From Neisseriales bacterium (GTDB taxonomy: Bacteria; Pseudomonadota; Gammaproteobacteria; Burkholderiales; UBA11063), in assembly GCA_003538525.1 (NCBI GenBank), contig DPRZ01000273.1:1-7741 (forward strand): 7,741 nucleotides of DNA, given 5' to 3'. Each line of letters starts with the position of its first letter. The first letter of the stretch is position 1. Under the pieces are notes generated by a model. That model worked only from the letters and a program-made list of their open reading frames with translations, was not told where the DNA came from and made no database searches. Positions 1-5,574 of this stretch are shown here, piece by piece. A program made the position numbers and the translations under genes.

Positions 1-60
1 CAAATATTTTGTCTCAATTCTCCATTAACTTTTATTACTCTACAATTAATAAGGACTACC

Positions 61-1248
61 ATGGAAAAAACTAACAAACCAAAACTTGCTCCTGCTCGTA
101 AAAAAACTACTCCAGCTAAACCTACTTTCAATGCAGTTGAATCTCAAATTGAAGATGCCGCCAGCATTCGTAAGGTCTCTGCAGGCGATGTGACTCCAAA
201 TCAAACCAATACGGGGATTGAAAACTTCCGTGTCTCTAAATCAATCATTGCTGCACAAGAAGGCAATTTATCCGCCATGGCAGATATTGTTGCTCATGCT
301 CAAGTTGGCGAAAAAGATGATTTAATGGAGTCAATTGAAGCTATTTTAGAAGGTCTTTCTCCCGATGATGTTGCTGCTGTCCGCGATCTAGTTTTGAAAA
401 ATAGTAATAAACAAGATCTACGTAACAGCAAGCTAAATCCTGATGAAATTTTAGCTAAAGATTGGCGCAAAGGTGCTTATCCTTACCTAAATTTGATGTC
501 ACGAAAAACCTACGAAAAACAAAAATATCGTTTACAAATTGAATTATTGAAACTTCAAGCCTGGGTTAAAGAAACTGGTCAAAAAGTTGTAATTTTATTT
601 GAAGGACGTGATGCAGCTGGTAAAGGTGGTACGATCAAACGCTTCATGGAAAATTTAAATCCACGCGGTGCACGCGTAATTGCGCTTGAAAAGCCTACCG
701 AAACCGAACGTGGTCAATGGTATTTCCAACGCTACATTCAAAATTTACCAACAGCTGGTGAAATTGTGCTTTTTGATCGTTCATGGTATAACCGTGCTGG
801 TGTTGAACGTGTGATGGGCTTTTGTAGTGATGAGGAATACAATGAATTTATGCGTCAAGCACCTGAATTTGAACGAATGTTATCACGCAGCGGAATTCAC
901 TTAATTAAATTCTGGTTTTCGGTTAGTCAAAAAGAACAACATCGCCGTTTTAAAGAACGTCAAGTTCACCCATTAAAACAATGGAAATTATCTCCAGTCG
1001 ATTTAGCTTCATTAGACAAATGGGATAGCTACACCAAAGCTAAAGAAGCAATGTTCTTTGCAACGGATACCGCCGATGCACCTTGGACGGTAATTAAGTC
1101 AGATTGTAAAAAACGCGCCCGTCTAAATGGCTTACGCTTTATTTTACAAAAGATCCCTTATGCTAAGAAAGATGTTACTCAAATTGGTCAAGTTGATCCA
1201 TTAATCGTTGGTCGCGCACAAACGGTTTTTGAACAGAATGAATACTAA
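61..1248 (+). CDS. ppk2: Polyphosphate kinase 2 (PPK2 family, class I-like)
   Basis: PPK2 enzymes transfer phosphate between polyphosphate and nucleotides in the cytoplasm; class I members typically make ATP or GTP from ADP or GDP. The 395-residue protein shows the PPK2 P-loop kinase core from about residue 134 to 370. Its Walker A loop is EGRDAAGKGG (181-190), its Walker B stretch is LFDRSWYNRAGVERVMGF (237-254), and a basic lid region spans about 291-314 (KEQHRRFKERQ, then HPLKQWKLSP). There is a single core domain, so this is not a two-domain class II enzyme. The roughly 130 residues before the core are unusual: a Lys/Pro/Ala/Thr-rich tail (about 6-24), then an acidic, probably helical segment (about 55-115). 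The start is ATG with an AAGGA ribosome site at 51-55. The gene appears monocistronic, with a terminator just downstream. The family call is secure; nucleotide preference cannot be read from the sequence. Confidence 0.95.
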   Translation: MEKTNKPKLAPARKKTTPAKPTFNAVESQIEDAASIRKVSAGDVTPNQTNTGIENFRVSKSIIAAQEGNLSAMADIVAHAQVGEKDDLMESIEAILEGLSPDDVAAVRDLVLKNSNKQDLRNSKLNPDEILAKDWRKGAYPYLNLMSRKTYEKQKYRLQIELLKLQAWVKETGQKVVILFEGRDAAGKGGTIKRFMENLNPRGARVIALEKPTETERGQWYFQRYIQNLPTAGEIVLFDRSWYNRAGVERVMGFCSDEEYNEFMRQAPEFERMLSRSGIHLIKFWFSVSQKEQHRRFKERQVHPLKQWKLSPVDLASLDKWDSYTKAKEAMFFATDTADAPWTVIKSDCKKRARLNGLRFILQKIPYAKKDVTQIGQVDPLIVGRAQTVFEQNEY

Positions 1249-1278
1249 ACCAATCGCCATGTAAATTACTTTTACACG

Positions 1279-1303
1279 AACCACTCTTTTAGGGTGGTTT
1301 TTT
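1279..1303 (+). terminator. Rho-independent terminator of ppk2
   Basis: The left arm AACCACTC (1279-1286), loop TTTTA and right arm GGGTGGTT (1292-1299) form an 8-pair stem with one T-G wobble. A run of six T follows (1298-1303). It sits 30 bases after the ppk2 stop codon, so it ends the ppk2 transcript and isolates it from the reductase gene. Confidence 0.85.
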
Positions 1304-1352
1304 AAATTAGTCTTATCTAAAACACCGCTCACAAACAACAAATTCACCAACC

Positions 1353-1392
1353 GTAAAAATAAATCACTAACTACTTCAGTAGCTTTATTTAC
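1353..1392 (+). repeat. Imperfect hairpin in the intergenic region
   Basis: An outer stem is formed by GTAAAAATAAA (1353-1363) with TTTATTTAC (1384-1392), nine pairs with a two-base A bulge. An inner stem CTAC-TTCA-GTAG (1371-1382) lies inside it. It has no following T run, so it does not look like a terminator. It lies upstream of the promoter for the reductase gene and its role is unknown; it may be chance in AT-rich DNA. Confidence 0.3.
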
Positions 1393-1420
1393 ATGAATTT
1401 AGTATTTTAGATTTCCCTTA

Positions 1421-1445
1421 AATATACTAGTTGACAATGTATATT
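1421..1445. promoter_or_regulatory. Inner inverted repeat, candidate operator over the -35 box
   Basis: AATATAC (1421-1427) and GTATATT (1439-1445) are perfect 7-base inverted arms with an 11-base spacer that contains the -35 hexamer TTGACA. Such an AT-rich dyad is a plausible binding site for a dimeric repressor. In other bacteria sulfide and persulfide genes of this type are controlled by ArsR-family (BigR/SqrR) or CsoR-family (CstR) sensors. No regulator gene is present in the window, so the identity of the binder is unknown. Confidence 0.5.
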
Positions 1446-1460
1446 AGTTTATTCTAAAAT
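1431..1460 (+). promoter_or_regulatory. Sigma70-type promoter of the CoA-disulfide reductase gene
   Basis: A perfect -35 TTGACA (1431-1436) is separated by 18 bases from -10 TAAAAT (1455-1460, five of six matches). The start of transcription should fall near 1467, giving a leader of about 30 bases with an AGGA ribosome site at 1486-1489 before the ATG at 1497. Both hexamers lie within the inverted repeats described nearby. Confidence 0.75.
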
Positions 1461-1496
1461 ACCGTCATCAATACTTATTAACTTTAGGATCATAAC

Positions 1497-3197
1497 ATGA
1501 CACAAAAAATACTCATCGTGGGTGGAGTCGCAGGTGGAGCATCTGCCGCCGCGCGCTTACGCCGGCATAGTGAAAACGACCAAATTATTATGTTTGAGCG
1601 TGGACCACACGTTTCATTTTCAAACTGCAGTCTTCCCTACTATTTGAGCGATACAATTCAAAATGCTGACAGTTTAGTCTTAATGTCACCAGAAAAATTC
1701 CTTAAACAGTATAACATTCAAGCACGGGTAAACAATGAAGTGATTGCGATTGACCGCAAAAATAAAACCGTGAGCGTAAAGAATGTCCTCACCAATGAAA
1801 TTTATACCGAAAACTATGATAAATTAATTTTATCACCAGGCGCAAAACCAATTGTGCCACCAATTCCGGGCAAAGAATTCGTAAATATTTTCACGGTTAG
1901 AAATGTCGTTGATATTACTAAATTAAAACAATCCATTCTTGAGCATACGCCACGCAATATTGCGGTTATTGGTGGCGGATTTATTGGAATTGAAGTTGCC
2001 GAGAATCTTCGTGAAGCTGGTTATAAGGTAAGCTTAATTGAAGCCATGCCGCAAATCATGCGCACGTTTGATTATGATATGGTGCAAATTCTCCATAAAG
2101 AAATGAATGATCACGGGATTGATCTAATTGTAAATGATAAAGTTGACTCCTTTGCTCAAGATCAAGTTATTCTTGGCTCAGGCAAAACAGTGCTGGCAGA
2201 TGTGCTAATCATGACAATTGGCGTTGCACCTGAAACCGATTTAGCGAAACAAGCCGAATTAACCATTGGTAAAACTGGTGCAATTGCCGTAAATGACGCA
2301 TGTCAAACCAACGATCCAGACATCTACGCGGTTGGTGATGCGATTGAAGTTAGTGGCGCACTCTTTGCGGATAAATTTAAATTAGCCTTAGCTTGGCCTG
2401 CGCAAGTTCAAGCACGTGGGGTTGCAGATCATATTAATGGTAAAGAATTTAAAAACTTAAGTTACCTTGGCTCATCGTGTATCAAAATTTTTGATTATAA
2501 TGCTGCTTCAACTGGATTAACCGAAGGCTTCATTCAAGCAACTAAAATGAACCTTGACTATGAAATTGTGATGATTACGCCTAATGATCAAGTTAGCCTA
2601 ATGCCAACTAATCACACCATGTTTTTTAAATTACTCTTTGAAAAAGTCACTGGACGTGTGCTTGGTGCTCAAGCTATCGGCAAGGGCAATGTCGATAAAC
2701 GTATCGATGTAATTGCAACCGCGATTAAATTTAACGCAACCGTGCAGGATTTAATCGATTTGGAATTATGCTATGCCCCACCATTTAGCACCGCCAAAGA
2801 TGTTGTCAATATGGCTGGTTATGTTGCCAGCAATTTATTAAATGGTGCCTTTGCACAAATTAGCGTTGCTCAAGTCCGTGAATTGGTGCAGCAAGATGCC
2901 TTGATTCTGGATGTTCGTGAAGCGGCTGAATTAGCCAAAGGGCGAATTATTAATTCTCTGCATATTCCACTCAGTGAATTAAGAGCGCGAGTAAATGAAC
3001 TACCACGCGATCAGTCAATTTACATCCATTGTCGCAGCGGTCAACGCAGTTATAACGCGGTATTAATGTTACAAAATCTCGGCTATACACAAGTATTTAA
3101 CTTGGCTGGTGGCTTTTTGAGTCTATCTTTTTATGAAGCGTTTAATGATCAAGATTTACAGCGCTCCCCGATTGTAACTGCCTATAATTTCAATTAA
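1497..3197 (+). CDS. CoA-disulfide/persulfide reductase with C-terminal rhodanese domain
   Basis: A flavoenzyme of the pyridine nucleotide-disulfide oxidoreductase family fused to a rhodanese. Relatives use NAD(P)H to reduce CoA disulfide, CoA persulfide or polysulfide in the cytoplasm. Visible parts are the FAD-binding GGVAGGASAAARLRR (9-23), the single redox Cys44 in SFSNCSLPY, the NAD(P)H-binding GGGFIGIEVAENL (159-171), the FAD-contact segment IYAVGDAIEV (276-285), the dimerisation domain with YAPPFSTAKDVVN (426-438), and a rhodanese domain (about 455-550) whose active loop is HCRSGQRS (Cys512). At 566 residues it is full length for the fusion family. The segment after the FAD domain reads VSLMPTNHTMFFKLLFE (366-382), where many relatives carry a YYPG motif with a conserved tyrosine. 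It has its own promoter and dyad operator, so it is probably inducible, perhaps by sulfane sulfur. Exact substrate (CoA disulfide or persulfide) is not decidable here. Confidence 0.9.
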   Translation: MTQKILIVGGVAGGASAAARLRRHSENDQIIMFERGPHVSFSNCSLPYYLSDTIQNADSLVLMSPEKFLKQYNIQARVNNEVIAIDRKNKTVSVKNVLTNEIYTENYDKLILSPGAKPIVPPIPGKEFVNIFTVRNVVDITKLKQSILEHTPRNIAVIGGGFIGIEVAENLREAGYKVSLIEAMPQIMRTFDYDMVQILHKEMNDHGIDLIVNDKVDSFAQDQVILGSGKTVLADVLIMTIGVAPETDLAKQAELTIGKTGAIAVNDACQTNDPDIYAVGDAIEVSGALFADKFKLALAWPAQVQARGVADHINGKEFKNLSYLGSSCIKIFDYNAASTGLTEGFIQATKMNLDYEIVMITPNDQVSLMPTNHTMFFKLLFEKVTGRVLGAQAIGKGNVDKRIDVIATAIKFNATVQDLIDLELCYAPPFSTAKDVVNMAGYVASNLLNGAFAQISVAQVRELVQQDALILDVREAAELAKGRIINSLHIPLSELRARVNELPRDQSIYIHCRSGQRSYNAVLMLQNLGYTQVFNLAGGFLSLSFYEAFNDQDLQRSPIVTAYNFN

Positions 3198-3756
3198 ATT
3201 GCTGCATAAATTCGGCAGAGCTGATTTCACACCATTTACCTGGTGTTAAATCAGCTAGCTTAACCCCACCAATGGCGGCACGAATTAAACGCAGAGTAGG
3301 CAAGCCTACTCGCGCAGTCATTCGTCTTACTTGACGATTTTTACCCTCACAAATCGCTAATTCCAGCCAACTAGTTGGAATATTCTTGCGCTCGCGAATT
3401 GGTGGTGTGCGTTCCCACAAATTTTGCGGCTCAGCAATTAAACGAACTCTAGCTGGAGCACTAATAAAATCCCCCAAATCAACACCCGCACGCAATTGTG
3501 CCAGCTGCGCTTCGCTCGGAATGCCTTCAACTTGCACCCAATAGGTTTTATATTTCTTATGCTTGGGCTCGCTAATTAGCGCTTGCAATTTTCCATCGTT
3601 AGTTAAAATTAACAAACCCTCGCTATCGGTATCCAAGCGCCCAGCAGGATAAACCCCAGCTAGCTGGATATATTCTTTCAGAGTTGGATGCGGTGGATTC
3701 GGCGAAAATTGACAAATTACCCCATAAGGCTTATTGAAGAGAATGATCTTGGTCAT
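3190..3756 (-). CDS. rluE: 23S rRNA pseudouridine synthase RluE
   Basis: This enzyme isomerises a uridine to pseudouridine in 23S rRNA (position 2457 in E. coli). The protein of 188 residues has no S4 domain, as expected for RluE. It starts with the family motif LFNKPYGVICQFSP (6-19), followed by the catalytic loop AGRLDTDSEGLLILTNDG (38-55) with catalytic Asp42. Later come PPIRERKNIPTSWLEL, then EGKNRQVRRMTARVGLPTLRLIR, both hallmarks of RluE rather than RluB or RsuA. The ATG overlaps the stop of the upstream amidase gene as ATGA, with no good ribosome site of its own, so translation is probably coupled. It is the last gene of the tsaE-amiC-rluE operon, and its stop overlaps the 3' end of the convergent reductase gene by 8 bases. 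Confidence 0.93.
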   Translation of the reverse strand: MTKIILFNKPYGVICQFSPNPPHPTLKEYIQLAGVYPAGRLDTDSEGLLILTNDGKLQALISEPKHKKYKTYWVQVEGIPSEAQLAQLRAGVDLGDFISAPARVRLIAEPQNLWERTPPIRERKNIPTSWLELAICEGKNRQVRRMTARVGLPTLRLIRAAIGGVKLADLTPGKWCEISSAEFMQQFN

Positions 3757-5111
3757 GCTAATTTATAGTTGGTCTTGGCATAATTTTGTAAGCCATCAAA
3801 AACTTGCTGGGCAACTTTCTGGCGAAATTCCTCAGTACGTAACAAATTTTCTTCAATTGGATTCGAGACAAAGGCCGACTCCACCAAAATAGAGGGAATA
3901 TCTGGAGCTTTTAACACCGCAAATCCAGCGCGTTCAATATCTTGATTATGTAGCTTATTAATTTGCTTAAGTTGAGCCAAAATACTTTGTCCTAATTTGG
4001 TGCTTTTACGCATGGTAAAACTTTGCGTCATATCTAATAAAATTCGACTAACCGCACTATCGCGCGTTTGAAATGACATTCCGCCGATCAAATCGGAATT
4101 ATTCTGGCTAACCGCCATGTATTTAGCAAAGGCACTACTCGCGCCACTATCCGATAGCACAAACACCGACGAACCACGTGCTGCTGGTGAAGTGAAAGCA
4201 TCGGCGTGAACCGAAACAAAAATATCGGCTTTAACTTTGCGCGCAATTGCTACTCGTGTACCTAACGGTATGAAAATATCTTGCGTGCGCGTCATTTGCG
4301 CTTGCATATTGCTGCTGGCATTAATTAGATCACGCAACCGCTTACCAATATCCAAAACGATGTGTTTTTCTTTGGTTCCCTGTGCGCCAATTGCTCCAGG
4401 ATCTTCCCCGCCATGCCCTGGATCAATCATCACCAGCAATTTACCTTTTTGCGGCTCAACTTGTGGATTAGCTGGTGGTGCAGAAATTTCTGGATAATCT
4501 TGTGCCCGTTTCGCAATTGTGGATTTAGCACTTGACTCAACACCAGGCTTATCTTGATCGGCATTCAGCTGTAAAAAAGCCAACAACTGATCATTTAATG
4601 GTAAGCTTTCATCATGATTAGTTATAGCATTGGCTGGATACATATCAAAAACATAGCGATATTTATAATTAACACTGCCCAAATGTACAGGATCAATAGT
4701 CTGGGTTTGTGCCGACACCGGTTGTTTCGCATAAATTACAATTCGCACCGTGGTTGGATTAAATTGACCAACTTTGATCCCGCTGATAATTGGGTCATTG
4801 CTAAATTCATTATTCGAGAGATTTTTTAATACCGTATTTAAGGTTGAATTTAAAATATCAATTACAAAGCGATTTGGATTGGCAAGATTAAAAAATTTCG
4901 CTTTAATCCCCTGCTCGGCTTCAATGGTTAGACGCGTATAAACATCTGATGGCCAAATCCGTACCGAAATAATTTGATTGGTACTGTCATTAGCAAATTG
5001 ATCGATTAAATTATCCGCCGCAGATTTTTTGCTACTAATGAGTAAAGTTAAACCTGAAAACATTCCAAATTTAATTAAATTACGTCGCTGTTGATCAATT
5101 TCGTAAGACAT
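3753..5111 (-). CDS. amiC: N-acetylmuramoyl-L-alanine amidase, AmiC type (AMIN + Amidase_3)
   Basis: A periplasmic zinc amidase that cuts the bond between N-acetylmuramic acid and L-alanine, splitting septal peptidoglycan during daughter-cell separation. The 452-residue protein begins with a twin-arginine-like leader (QRRNLIKFG at 8-16, then a hydrophobic stretch to about 26). This is followed by an AMIN domain (about 46-155), which targets the division site in relatives, a Pro/Gln-rich linker (about 185-224), and the catalytic domain (about 226-446). Zinc ligands are His233 in DPGHGGEDPG, Glu248 and His302 in VHADA; the catalytic glutamate is Glu411 in PSILVESAFVSNP. Residues of about 336-370 match the inserted regulatory helix of AmiA/B/C enzymes, so activation by an EnvC- or NlpD-type LytM factor is expected. 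Its ATG lies inside tsaE (37-base overlap) behind a strong ribosome site. Confidence 0.93.
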   Translation of the reverse strand: MSYEIDQQRRNLIKFGMFSGLTLLISSKKSAADNLIDQFANDSTNQIISVRIWPSDVYTRLTIEAEQGIKAKFFNLANPNRFVIDILNSTLNTVLKNLSNNEFSNDPIISGIKVGQFNPTTVRIVIYAKQPVSAQTQTIDPVHLGSVNYKYRYVFDMYPANAITNHDESLPLNDQLLAFLQLNADQDKPGVESSAKSTIAKRAQDYPEISAPPANPQVEPQKGKLLVMIDPGHGGEDPGAIGAQGTKEKHIVLDIGKRLRDLINASSNMQAQMTRTQDIFIPLGTRVAIARKVKADIFVSVHADAFTSPAARGSSVFVLSDSGASSAFAKYMAVSQNNSDLIGGMSFQTRDSAVSRILLDMTQSFTMRKSTKLGQSILAQLKQINKLHNQDIERAGFAVLKAPDIPSILVESAFVSNPIEENLLRTEEFRQKVAQQVFDGLQNYAKTNYKLA

Positions 5112-5545
5112 GTATCACCTGTAATAGTTAAAGAATCAATAATTAATTCACGAAGATTATGCTTAAAACTAATTGTAATTTGCCAATCAATTTGCGGAAT
5201 TAAACCCTGCGCTTTTTCGGCCCATTCAATAAAACTAACTTGCGGAACTGAAAAATACTCATCAAAACCAGCATCAAACCATTCTTCAGGATCGCTAAAA
5301 CGATAGAGATCAAAATGATACAGCGTATAATCTGGCAATTGATAGGGTTCAACCAAGGTAAAGGTTGGACTTTTAATTGAACCAGTGATACCAAGGTTGC
5401 GTAACACCTCGCGAGTTAAGGTCGTTTTACCCGCGCCCAAGTTACCACTTAAGCTAACCACAAAATTTGGTACAATCACTTGTGCTATCCCTTTAGCTAA
5501 GCGCTGGGTAGTCTCCAAATCATTCAAAATAAATTTATACTGCAT
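5075..5545 (-). CDS. tsaE: tRNA threonylcarbamoyladenosine biosynthesis ATPase TsaE
   Basis: TsaE (YjeE) is the ATPase partner of TsaB and TsaD that is needed for the t6A modification at position 37 of ANN-decoding tRNAs; it is usually essential. The 156-residue protein shows a Walker A loop GNLGAGKTT (34-42), the switch-like KSPTFTLVEPY (58-68), the HFDLYR motif (77-82), and FIEWAEK (105-111) with the typical Glu-Trp pair. Length is normal for the family (E. coli about 153). It heads the operon with amiC and rluE. The ATG start fits the family N-terminus, yet no Shine-Dalgarno sequence lies ahead of it; the leader is nearly pure A and T. A promoter candidate lies in the first codons of divergent queG. 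Confidence 0.95.
   Translation of the reverse strand: MQYKFILNDLETTQRLAKGIAQVIVPNFVVSLSGNLGAGKTTLTREVLRNLGITGSIKSPTFTLVEPYQLPDYTLYHFDLYRFSDPEEWFDAGFDEYFSVPQVSFIEWAEKAQGLIPQIDWQITISFKHNLRELIIDSLTITGDTCLTKLINSDVI
5112..5120 (-). promoter_or_regulatory. Strong ribosome binding site of amiC inside tsaE
   Basis: Reading the minus strand, AGGTGAT (5120 to 5114) is followed by two bases and then the ATG at 5111. AGGTGAT pairs along its whole length with the 3' end of 16S rRNA. It fixes the amiC start within the end of tsaE, and also means amiC does not depend on reinitiation alone. Confidence 0.7.
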
Positions 5546-5550
5546 AAAAT
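5536..5550 (+). promoter_or_regulatory. Candidate -10 region of queG
   Basis: Two -10-like hexamers precede queG on the plus strand: TATACT (5536-5541) and TAAAAT (5545-5550). The second has a four-of-six -35, TTCAAA (5523-5528), 16 bases upstream. Both lie at the start of tsaE. Neither is convincing alone; some promoter must exist here because tsaE points away. Confidence 0.35.
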
Positions 5551-5574
5551 ATTAGTATTTATAGAAAAATAAAA

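Larger units (their letters stand above)
1402..1462. repeat. Outer perfect 10-base inverted repeat around the reductase promoter
   Basis: GTATTTTAGA (1402-1411) is repeated exactly as its reverse complement TCTAAAATAC (1453-1462), with 41 bases between the arms. The right arm contains the -10 element TAAAAT. The centre (1432) is one base from the centre of the inner inverted repeat at 1421-1445. The arrangement resembles a pair of operator half-sites or a DNA-looping repressor site; this role is inferred. Confidence 0.6.

Noticed and set aside
41..46. TACAAT as the -10 of ppk2
   Set aside because: It would place the transcript start at about 52-53, within the ribosome site at 51-55, and the -35 position reads poorly. 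The true promoter is probably left of the window.
4237..4497. 86-codon plus-strand open frame
   Set aside because: It lies antisense within the amiC catalytic domain, whose protein sequence is clearly conserved; no ribosome site or recognisable product.
4614..4829. 71-codon plus-strand open frame
   Set aside because: Antisense shadow of the amiC AMIN domain with no family features.
5091..5394. Open frames on both strands across tsaE (5091-5306 plus, 5200-5394 minus)
   Set aside because: Both overlap the conserved tsaE coding frame; their translations show no domain or initiation signal.
5547..5560. Near-palindrome AAATATTAGTATTT between tsaE and queG, sharing ATATTAGT with the reductase promoter (1441-1448)
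   Set aside because: The arms have only five A-T pairs, and an 8-base match in such AT-rich DNA is easily chance; not enough to claim a shared regulator site.
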